From CAXBES01 sp965367015 (lineage in GTDB: Bacteria; Bacteroidota; Bacteroidia; Flavobacteriales; Flavobacteriaceae), in contig CBDUGY010000150.1 of NCBI GenBank assembly GCA_965367015.1, forward strand, positions 1 to 5,137: a DNA stretch of 5,137 nt, read 5' to 3'. Both the position numbers and the translations under genes were made by a program. Each line of letters begins with the position of its first letter. Position 1 is the first letter of the stretch. Below, one piece after another: positions 1-5,137 of the stretch. The notes under the pieces were generated by a model. The model was not told the DNA's origin and searched no databases. It saw only the letters and a program-made list of their open reading frames with translations.

Positions 1-315
1 ATAGAGGATATGATAATTTCACATCCGGGTGGTTATATGCTTAATGATGATGAAGCAGGTATTGGCGAAGCCGTAAATTGTGTATTTCCATCGGCGGCAC
101 CCTATTTAATGAATGACAATCCTACGTTTAAGTATGTTGACGCACAAAATCAACAATCCAGATTTAACGGAGTTGTTACCAACTGGGGAGTATTCTATGG
201 TGTTAACGGTCCAACAATTTCGTATTCTGATGGCAATTGTCAAGCAGCAACATCTGGTACTTGGTCAAGATTAGATAGAAGCGGAACTATAACTATTACC
301 GATATCGGATTTTAG
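1..315 (+). CDS. C-terminal part of an unrecognised protein, probably exported (5' end outside window)
   Basis: The reading frame is open from the first base of the window (codons ATA GAG GAT precede the first ATG at 10) to a TAG stop at 313-315, so this is most likely the 3' end of a longer gene. About 104 residues are visible. They are rich in Gly, Asn, Ser, Thr and aromatic residues, with two cysteines (each in an Asn-Cys pair) and a final stretch of alternating hydrophobic and polar residues (RSGTITITDIGF) that suggests beta strands. There is no membrane segment and no T9SS-like C-terminal tail. The composition is typical of periplasmic or surface beta-rich proteins of Bacteroidota, but I do not recognise the family and assign no function. 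A start at ATG 10 cannot be excluded; the GAGG at 4-7 lies too close to it to be a good ribosome binding site. The gene converges on the minus-strand genes and ends at the terminator at 334-364. Confidence 0.6.
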   Translation: MEDMIISHPGGYMLNDDEAGIGEAVNCVFPSAAPYLMNDNPTFKYVDAQNQQSRFNGVVTNWGVFYGVNGPTISYSDGNCQAATSGTWSRLDRSGTITITDIGF

Positions 316-333
316 AACAAAATGCTATAAATG

Positions 334-364
334 AAAGCCTGCAAGTTTTTTGCGGGCTTTTTTT
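334..364 (+). terminator. Rho-independent terminator between convergent genes
   Basis: An 11-bp stem pairs AAAGCCTGCAA (334-344) with TTGCGGGCTTT (350-360), with one G-U wobble and a 5-nt loop GTTTT. On the + strand it runs into an unbroken T tract (358-364), the classic intrinsic terminator form, 18 nt after the stop of the left-edge gene. On the minus strand the same hairpin begins directly after the acyltransferase stop (363-365) and is followed by a weaker T-rich tail (CATTTATAGCATTTTG). It probably terminates both convergent transcripts, more strongly on the + strand. Confidence 0.85.
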
Positions 365-899
365 ATGACCATTCCGCAACCTTCCCCACACAGCCGTTAA
401 AAAACTCTTTTAGTTTTGGCTCGTCGATTGCGATATCGCCCGTGGGATAAAATTCTTTTCCTATGCTAATGGTCTTACTGGGATAATCCAAAGAAACAGG
501 AATTATAGGCACCTTTGCTTTCAGTGCGATAAAATAATAGCCCGTTCTCCATGCATTAACCTTTTTTCGTGTCCCTTCGGGGGCTAGTGCCAGTCGAAAC
601 TCGTTCCGACTATTAAAGATATTTGCAATTGCTTCTACTTTGTTCTGCGCCTTCTTACGATTTAATGGTGCACCACCCATCCATCGAAAATACCACCCGA
701 TAGGCCAGGCGAATAATTCTTTCTTTCCAACAAAATTAATCTCGGTTCTAAGAATGCGCCGAGTTAAGGAACAGATTACAAAATCCATATTAGCTGTGTG
801 CGGAGCCACAATTACGACGGCCTTTTTTGTAGATTGATCAAAATCTCCTTTGATCTTCCAACCCATTAAGTCATGAAAAATGAATTTTGTAAAAAACAT
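363..899 (-). CDS. Small PlsC-like lysophospholipid / glycerol acyltransferase
   Basis: This is a 178-residue member of the PlsC/LPLAT acyltransferase superfamily, which transfers a fatty acyl chain from acyl-ACP or acyl-CoA to a lysophospholipid or related acceptor at the inner membrane. All four superfamily blocks are visible: the catalytic HX4D motif (H34 to D39, HTANMD), the acceptor-binding block GGAPLNR (75-81), the EGTR motif (108-111, in APEGTRKK), and the VPIIPV block (130-135). The protein lacks a clear N-terminal membrane anchor and is shorter than E. coli PlsC (about 245 residues), but the length fits a compact flavobacterial subgroup. ATG 899 is chosen because it is the first in frame and gives an N-terminus consistent with that subgroup; Met12 is an alternative. 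The gene starts 25 nt after the kdsB-kdnB stop, so the two are probably cotranscribed. Its true acceptor (lysophosphatidate, a lipid A precursor or another lipid) cannot be read from the sequence. Confidence 0.9.
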   Translation of the reverse strand: MFFTKFIFHDLMGWKIKGDFDQSTKKAVVIVAPHTANMDFVICSLTRRILRTEINFVGKKELFAWPIGWYFRWMGGAPLNRKKAQNKVEAIANIFNSRNEFRLALAPEGTRKKVNAWRTGYYFIALKAKVPIIPVSLDYPSKTISIGKEFYPTGDIAIDEPKLKEFFNGCVGKVAEWS

Positions 900-924
900 A
901 GAAAATAATTTGCAATGCCCCGCA

Positions 925-2001
925 CTACATTTTCAAATATAAGGCTTTGAGTTTCTCTCGGGTCATAATAGTTTCCCAATCGTCACCCAGAGCATTTTCC
1001 CATAATGGTACCAAGCTTAAAGCGATATCGATCATTGTATCCATTTGTTCTTCTGAAAGATCGGCACAAAGATTTTTAGGAATATCTATATCGTACTTTT
1101 CAACCATTTGTTTGAATAGCTTTACATCTTTCGGGTAATACTCTTCCAAATGATCGAAAACTATACAATTACCTATTCCATGTTTCGTTCCCAAAACATA
1201 TGATAGTCCATAACTCATCGCATGTGCCACTCCCACTTGAGAATATGCAATACTCATTCCACCGTGCCACGATGCCATCATTAACTTGCCTCGTGATTCT
1301 TCTTCCGTAAGTTTATCTTCAATGAATATTTCTTTACACAAATCGTATGCCTTTTCACCATAACTTTCGCTAAAAGCATTCAGGAAGGTTCCATTAAGTG
1401 ATTCTACACAATGTATAAAACAATCCATTCCGGTATAGAACCATTGATTTTTAGGCACTCCGATGGTAAGCTCAGGATCAAGAATTACCTGATCGAAGGG
1501 TGTAAAATCACTATTTATCCCTAATTTTTTCACCGGACCGGTAAGTACAGTGGTTCTGGAAACCTCTGCCCCGGTTCCTGAAATTGTAGGAATTCCAACA
1601 TGATATACCGCTTTATTTTTAACCAGATCCCAACCCTGATAATCTGCAGCACTTCCCTTGTTTGTTAACATGATAGAAATTGCCTTCGCAAGATCTAAAA
1701 TGGTTCCTCCTCCAATGCCTATAATACCGGAGGGTTTGTATGTAAATTCCTGTTTTATATCCTTTACAATCTGATCTACCTGTGTAGTTTTTGGTTCTTC
1801 GTCTGAAGAGATAAACATAAGTTTATCATTGAAGCGTAGATTGATTCTATCGATAAAATCCTTATTCTGTTTAAAAACATCATCTACTAAAAAGATGAAG
1901 GGTGCTTTATCTTTGCGTTGTGGTGCTAATATAGACGATAGCTGATCGAAACAACCCTGCCCGAATACAACTTTTGGCACCATTGGAAAGTTTCTGTATT
2001 T
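925..2001 (-). other. kdnB: KdnB-like iron-dependent Kdo 8-oxidase domain of the fusion protein
   Basis: Residues 252-609 form a group III (iron-containing) alcohol dehydrogenase. The nucleotide-binding block GIGGGTILD is at 346-354, followed by PTISGTGAEVS (389-399). All four metal ligands of the family are present: Asp444 and His448 in TGMDCFIH (441-448), His511 in VAHAMSY (509-515) and His525 in TKHGIGNC (523-530). Where lactaldehyde reductase FucO has a second histidine four residues after the third ligand, this protein has Tyr515, as I recall for Shewanella KdnB. The blocks YQGWDL (372-377), QWFYTGMDC (437-445) and the region 500-530 closely match my memory of KdnB, which oxidises the C8 hydroxyl of Kdo to an aldehyde for amination by KdnA. 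The domain starts at about YRNFP (253-257), where stand-alone relatives start, and has no usable ATG of its own there (Met258 would cut into the first strand). Function is inferred by similarity. Confidence 0.85.
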
Positions 2002-2754
2002 ATTATTGACCACCTCTCTTTTATCTTCTTTCAAGACTTTGTTGGCTCTAACCAAATCTTCGGGTGTATCTATTTCAATGCCTTGTGTATTTGAAATCGC
2101 CATTTTTATATTTTTACCATATTCTAAATATCGAATACATTCTATTTTTTCTGCGGCCTCTAATGATCGCATGGGCAATCTATAGAAGTCCAGGATAGCT
2201 TGTTTTCTGAAAGCATAAACGCCTTTGTGTTTATAATATTGAACTGCAGCATTTTTGTCGCGGGGATACGGAATTGGTGAGCGCGAAAAATACTGTGCAA
2301 AATTATCCTTATCAACAACCACTTTAACACAGTTCGGATCACTTATTTCCTTCCAGTCGTGAATTTCTGTCATGAGCGAAGCAAGATCAATTTTTTCAGC
2401 ATCGCTGCCTTTAAAAACCCCTAATACCTGCTCCAGGCCTTCTTTACTTGTAAAAGGTTCATCGCCTTGTACGTTTACCACAATATCAACATCCATATCT
2501 GCTACAGCCTCAGCAATACGGTCACTACCACATTCATGATCCTTTTTGCTCATAATCGCCTGACCGCCATTCATTTCAATTTCATCGAATATTATCTGGC
2601 TGTCGGTTACTACATAAACTTCATCAAAAAGTTCGGTGGCTTTAGTGGCTTCATATGTTCTTACTATTACCGGTTTACCACCTAGGTCTTGCATTAGCTT
2701 TCCCGGGAATCTTGAAGCGCCATAACGCGCAGGAATCATTGCTATTATCTTCAT
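925..2754 (-). CDS. kdsB-kdnB: Fused CMP-Kdo synthetase (KdsB) and Kdo 8-oxidase (KdnB)
   Basis: This 609-residue cytoplasmic protein appears to be two complete enzymes in one frame. Residues 1-244 are a KdsB-type cytidylyltransferase, which activates Kdo or Kdo8N with CTP for transfer to lipid A. They carry the nucleotide-binding signature IPARYGASRFPGK (7-19), QGDEP (96-100, with the Mg-binding Asp98), YFSRSPIPYPRD (155-166), KHKGVYAF (175-182) and IDTPEDL (228-234). The usual family length is about 245-250 residues, so this half is full length. A polar linker of about 8 residues (245-252) leads into a full-length iron-containing alcohol dehydrogenase resembling KdnB (from about 253), described separately. 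ATG 2754 is chosen because the KdsB fold begins right there (MKIIAMIPAR). No Shine-Dalgarno motif is seen, as is common in Bacteroidota. A candidate promoter lies at 2830-2858, and the acyltransferase follows 25 nt downstream. I infer that the fusion makes CMP-Kdo8N together with a KdnA aminotransferase encoded elsewhere. A sequencing error merging two genes is less likely but not excluded. Confidence 0.92.
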   Translation of the reverse strand: MKIIAMIPARYGASRFPGKLMQDLGGKPVIVRTYEATKATELFDEVYVVTDSQIIFDEIEMNGGQAIMSKKDHECGSDRIAEAVADMDVDIVVNVQGDEPFTSKEGLEQVLGVFKGSDAEKIDLASLMTEIHDWKEISDPNCVKVVVDKDNFAQYFSRSPIPYPRDKNAAVQYYKHKGVYAFRKQAILDFYRLPMRSLEAAEKIECIRYLEYGKNIKMAISNTQGIEIDTPEDLVRANKVLKEDKREVVNNKYRNFPMVPKVVFGQGCFDQLSSILAPQRKDKAPFIFLVDDVFKQNKDFIDRINLRFNDKLMFISSDEEPKTTQVDQIVKDIKQEFTYKPSGIIGIGGGTILDLAKAISIMLTNKGSAADYQGWDLVKNKAVYHVGIPTISGTGAEVSRTTVLTGPVKKLGINSDFTPFDQVILDPELTIGVPKNQWFYTGMDCFIHCVESLNGTFLNAFSESYGEKAYDLCKEIFIEDKLTEEESRGKLMMASWHGGMSIAYSQVGVAHAMSYGLSYVLGTKHGIGNCIVFDHLEEYYPKDVKLFKQMVEKYDIDIPKNLCADLSEEQMDTMIDIALSLVPLWENALGDDWETIMTREKLKALYLKM

Positions 2755-2829
2755 TGTGAGGTCTGAGTTCTTAATAAGATGTACTATCTTTTATATGGTT
2801 GCTTTTTATTCAGAATTAAGATGAACTTA

Positions 2830-2858
2830 TTAAATTAATTCCTTCAAAGCGGTGTCAA
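2830..2858 (-). promoter_or_regulatory. Candidate Bacteroidota-type promoter for the kdsB-kdnB operon
   Basis: Reading the minus strand, TTGACA (2858-2853) is followed, 18 nt after its TTG, by TAATTTAA (2837-2830). This approximates the Bacteroidota consensus of a -33 TTG and a -7 TAnnTTTG box, lacking only the final G. It lies in the 115-nt gap just after the DUF4126 stop and would give a leader of roughly 70 nt before ATG 2754. The gap is very AT-rich, so a chance match is possible. Confidence 0.4.
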
Positions 2859-2869
2859 AAATAAAAAGA

Positions 2870-3448
2870 TTATGCGGGAGGAGGTGTTCTTTTCCGAAGC
2901 TTTTTATAAAATTTATAAATCAGGTAGAAAATAAAAATAACCAAAACGAAGGCTACAATAGGTATAAATACTGACGCTAAGGACATTACGGTCGCCGTTC
3001 CTGTTTCAACCGTAGCAACTACAGGATTTGCAATCCCGCCGGTTGTTGCGGTAGATGTAAGTCTTAATGCAGACGCATTTCCCTTTATCGCAACAGCGGT
3101 TCCTCCTCCGGCAATAATCGCCAATGCCCAGGTTATAACAGGGTTCATGTCCCCAACTGTTGCAACCATTACCGCAGTTCCGGCCACAGCCGCTAAGGGT
3201 ATCGCGATGGTGTCTAATAAATTATCGAACCAAGGAATATAATAACCGAAGATTTCTACAAAAGTTGCCACACCCAGTGTAATTACTGCCGTTAGACTTC
3301 CAGCCCACTCCCAATTCTCATTTAATGGAATATAATCATAAAACCCTGCTAGACTTAAAATTAGCAATGGTAAAAATACTCTAAATCCAACCGCTGCAGC
3401 GAGACCAACGCCCAGAAAGATACTAATTATGATTTCCAAGTAATCCAT
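2870..3448 (-). CDS. DUF4126-type multi-pass inner-membrane protein
   Basis: This is a 192-residue, very hydrophobic protein of unknown function that I assign to DUF4126. About five membrane segments are visible (roughly residues 5-33, 48-70, 79-98, 102-120 and 156-180). Between them lie an acidic/aromatic stretch typical of the family (VEIFGYYIPWFDNLLD, 64-79), a Gly/Ala/Thr-rich central part (112-155) with AIKGNASALRL (120-130), and a basic C-terminal tail ending RKRTPPPA. The Gly-rich, small-residue helices look like a packed channel or transporter-like core, but no substrate can be named. ATG 3448 begins 2 nt after the TAA of the upstream helicase gene (TAA-AT-ATG), so translation is probably coupled to it. 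No Shine-Dalgarno motif is visible. No terminator hairpin follows the stop, so some transcripts may read on into kdsB-kdnB. Confidence 0.85.
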   Translation of the reverse strand: MDYLEIIISIFLGVGLAAAVGFRVFLPLLILSLAGFYDYIPLNENWEWAGSLTAVITLGVATFVEIFGYYIPWFDNLLDTIAIPLAAVAGTAVMVATVGDMNPVITWALAIIAGGGTAVAIKGNASALRLTSTATTGGIANPVVATVETGTATVMSLASVFIPIVAFVLVIFIFYLIYKFYKKLRKRTPPPA

Positions 3449-3450
3449 AT

Positions 3451-4878
3451 TTACGAATCTACGAAAAACTCGTTTTTAAATCCGATGAGATATAATTTTT
3501 CTTTAGCCCTTGTAATTGCAGTATATAACCAACGCATATAATCTTTGTCAACTCCATTGGGTAAATACGGTTGTTCTACGAATACTGTATTCCATTGTCC
3601 TCCTTGTGATTTATGACAGGTTATCGCATAGGAGAATTTTACTTGTAGCGCATTGAAATATTTGTTATTCTTTACTGAAAGAAAGCGCTTGTAATTAGAT
3701 TTTTCGTTTGCGTAATCCTTCATGACTTCCTGATATAATCTGTTAGATTCTTCATAAGGTAACGAAGGTGTTTCCGAAGTAAGAGTATCTAATAATAGTA
3801 CCGTATCAAAGGGTGGCATTTTCGGATAATCGACCATGCGCACTGATACTTCGGCAAATTTAAAGCCATATAATTCTTTAAAACCATTAATCTCTCTTAC
3901 TTCAACTATATCTCCATTGGCGATAAAACCAGCTTCGGTGTGAGGTTTCACCCAGAAGTAATTATTTTTAACTACCATTAAATAATCCCCAACAGATAGT
4001 TCTTCTTCTTGAAAGAGAATGCGATTGCGTATATTTTGATTATAAAGGTTAGCCCGCTTATTTGAGCGTACAATTATCACAGTGTCCTCATTACCTAAAG
4101 TGCTATAGCTATCGCTTATAGCGTCCAGAAGTTCTTGTCCATCAAGCGGACGAATGACATCAGTATACTCAAGTTCAGAAAACTTGAAATCTTCATAAAA
4201 TCCGTCATCCAGGCGTTCTCGCAAGCGCGTAGCATTTACAAGAATTCCGCTATCCTTTTGTTGACGAACCACGTCATCCAGCTCTACTTCAATCACCACT
4301 TGATTATAATGTTCCTGAAGAAGTTTTTTGTCCAGTGCCGGACTAATATCCAGCTTTATAGGAGGAAGTTGGGCGGTGTCACCAATCAATAAGAGTTTAC
4401 AATTATGACCACTGTAAATGTATTGCATCAAATCGTCTAAGAGAGAGCCATTTTCGAAGAGTTTGGACTCCTGATTAATATCAGGAATCATCGAAGCTTC
4501 GTCCACAATAAATATGGTGTTACGATGTTTGTTTTTCTGAAGTGTAAATGAAACACCGCCACCTTTTTCACTTTTCGGATAGTAAATTTTTTTATGGATG
4601 GTAAAAGCTTCCTTATTCGAGTAATTGCTGATCACTTTGGCGGCCCTACCCGTAGGGGCTAAAAGCACGGGAGCATATTTTGCCTTCCAAAGATTTTTAA
4701 CAAGAGTACCCACCGTGGTTGTCTTTCCCGTACCGGCATAACCTTTCAGTAAAAAGAGTTCATTTTTAGTGGTACTAAGTACAAATTTGGCTAGTAACTG
4801 TAACGCAATATCCTGTTTTGTAGTGGTGTTATGTGGGAAATCAGTCTTTAAAAGACTGTAAAATTGGGTTACGTCCAT
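3451..4878 (-). CDS. Compact Dda/RecD-like SF1B ATP-dependent DNA helicase
   Basis: This 475-residue protein is expected to translocate 5'-3' on single-stranded DNA and unwind duplexes, acting in the cytoplasm in repair, recombination or replication restart. The SF1 motifs appear in order: a Q-motif-like TKQ (20-22), Walker A GYAGTGKTT (46-54, Lys52), motif Ia APTGRAA (74-80), Walker B VDEASMI (125-131, Asp126-Glu127), motif III GDTAQLPPI (166-174), motif IV VIIVRSNKRA (267-276), motif V YAITCHKSQGGQW (417-429) and motif VI LYTAITRAKEKL (451-462), whose Arg457 is the likely arginine finger. Its length is close to phage T4 Dda (about 440) and well below RecD2 proteins (over 700), so it lacks the long N-terminal extension of RecD2. 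It is not next to recB or recC genes. ATG 4878 is the first in-frame start and leaves a 35-nt gap after the upstream gene. It is probably cotranscribed with the DUF4126 gene. Automatic pipelines would call it an AAA ATPase or RecD-like helicase. Confidence 0.92.
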   Translation of the reverse strand: MDVTQFYSLLKTDFPHNTTTKQDIALQLLAKFVLSTTKNELFLLKGYAGTGKTTTVGTLVKNLWKAKYAPVLLAPTGRAAKVISNYSNKEAFTIHKKIYYPKSEKGGGVSFTLQKNKHRNTIFIVDEASMIPDINQESKLFENGSLLDDLMQYIYSGHNCKLLLIGDTAQLPPIKLDISPALDKKLLQEHYNQVVIEVELDDVVRQQKDSGILVNATRLRERLDDGFYEDFKFSELEYTDVIRPLDGQELLDAISDSYSTLGNEDTVIIVRSNKRANLYNQNIRNRILFQEEELSVGDYLMVVKNNYFWVKPHTEAGFIANGDIVEVREINGFKELYGFKFAEVSVRMVDYPKMPPFDTVLLLDTLTSETPSLPYEESNRLYQEVMKDYANEKSNYKRFLSVKNNKYFNALQVKFSYAITCHKSQGGQWNTVFVEQPYLPNGVDKDYMRWLYTAITRAKEKLYLIGFKNEFFVDS

Positions 4879-4913
4879 AGAGCAAGGTTATGAGCTGTTG
4901 GTCTAGTTATAAA

Positions 4914-5137
4914 TTAATAAATAATAATAGATTGTTCTATGGTTATAGTGCCATTTGACAATTGAATTGAATATACTCCTTTTGTCCAATCTATATTCGG
5001 GATTTCAACGGAGTTGTTGAGAAGGCGTTTTTCAAAAACAGCTTTGTTATTATTATCTAATACGCTTAATTCAAAATTCATAGAATCGTTTCCAAATACA
5101 GCTATATTGGCAGTGTTATGTCTTCTTATTTTAATTG
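4914..5137 (-). CDS. C-terminal end of a secreted protein with a probable T9SS sorting tail (5' end outside window)
   Basis: On the minus strand a frame runs open from the right edge (first full codon at 5135) to TAA at 4916-4914, giving 73 residues. The segment has alternating beta-strand patterns and ends DWTKGVYSIQLSNGTITIEQSIIIY-like, with the KGVYSIQLSNG block at residues 52-62 of the visible part. This matches the usual end of type A T9SS C-terminal sorting domains (strand, turn, KGxYxVxL, strand), which direct Bacteroidota proteins through the outer membrane. The diagnostic YPNP motif would lie just beyond the window, upstream of the visible IKI strand. A DUF3244-like Ig domain is an alternative. 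The stop is 35 nt before the helicase start and no terminator is visible between them, so cotranscription is possible. The passenger domain and its function cannot be seen. Confidence 0.65.
   Translation of the reverse strand, partial: IKIRRHNTANIAVFGNDSMNFELSVLDNNNKAVFEKRLLNNSVEIPNIDWTKGVYSIQLSNGTITIEQSIIIY

Noticed and set aside
640..837. 65-codon open frame on the + strand
   Set aside because: It lies opposite the acyltransferase gene, whose HX4D and neighbouring motifs explain the sequence; its translation has no recognisable features.
947..1138. 63-codon open frame on the + strand
   Set aside because: It lies antisense to the KdnB domain coding region and its Ser/Ile-rich translation is typical of a chance antisense frame.
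2160..2342. 60-codon open frame on the minus strand in another frame
   Set aside because: It lies wholly inside the KdsB coding region, where the main frame is supported by conserved motifs.
2467..2685. 72-codon open frame on the + strand
   Set aside because: It is antisense to the KdsB nucleotide-binding region; the many Tyr, Phe and Ile residues reflect AT-rich antisense sequence rather than a protein.
2776..2790. Short inverted repeat AAGAT-5 nt-ATCTT upstream of kdsB-kdnB, considered as an operator
   Set aside because: A 5-bp AT-rich stem is expected by chance in such sequence, and nothing else supports a regulator site.
4135..4392. 85-codon open frame on the + strand
   Set aside because: It is antisense to the helicase between motifs III and IV and has no recognisable domain.
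3451..4878. Helicase as RecD subunit of RecBCD or part of a phage-defence system
   Set aside because: There are no recB or recC genes and no nuclease or defence partner in the window; the length and motifs fit a stand-alone Dda-like helicase.
4879..4913. Search for a separate promoter or terminator between the secreted-protein gene and the helicase
   Set aside because: The 35-nt gap is AT-rich but has no hairpin with a T tract, and no TTG/TAnnTTTG pair with correct spacing could be placed.

Overview
The window looks like chromosomal DNA of a marine-type member of the Flavobacteriia (Bacteroidota). The grounds are AT-rich sequence, A/T-rich leaders without clear Shine-Dalgarno motifs, a probable T9SS-type C-terminal tail at the right edge, and proteins that resemble flavobacterial family members. 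No mobile element, tRNA, rRNA or CRISPR array is visible.

Layout: the left edge (1-315, + strand) holds the 3' end of an unrecognised, probably exported protein. It ends at a strong intrinsic terminator (334-364), which also sits at the end of the genes converging from the right. Everything else is on the minus strand. Reading in the direction of transcription (right to left), there is the 3' end of a secreted-protein gene (4914-5137), a compact Dda/RecD-like SF1B DNA helicase (3451-4878), and a DUF4126-type multi-pass membrane protein (2870-3448) that starts 2 nt after the helicase stop. After a 115-nt gap with a candidate promoter comes a 609-residue two-domain protein (925-2754), and 25 nt later a small PlsC-like acyltransferase (363-899).

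The most notable gene is the 609-residue protein. Its N-terminal ~244 residues are a complete CMP-Kdo synthetase (KdsB type). Its C-terminal ~358 residues are a complete iron-dependent alcohol dehydrogenase that closely resembles KdnB, the Kdo 8-oxidase used to make 8-amino-3,8-dideoxy-D-manno-octulosonate (Kdo8N) for LPS in Shewanella. In the known pathway KdnB oxidises C8 of Kdo, the PLP aminotransferase KdnA installs the amino group, and KdsB activates the sugar with CTP. The fusion thus joins the steps before and after the KdnA reaction in one chain. KdnA is not in the window. The acyltransferase downstream fits an envelope-lipid operon.

No gene-free stretch exceeds 300 bases; the longest is the 115-nt gap at 2755-2869. 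Family assignments come from motif reading and memory of family members, without database searches.
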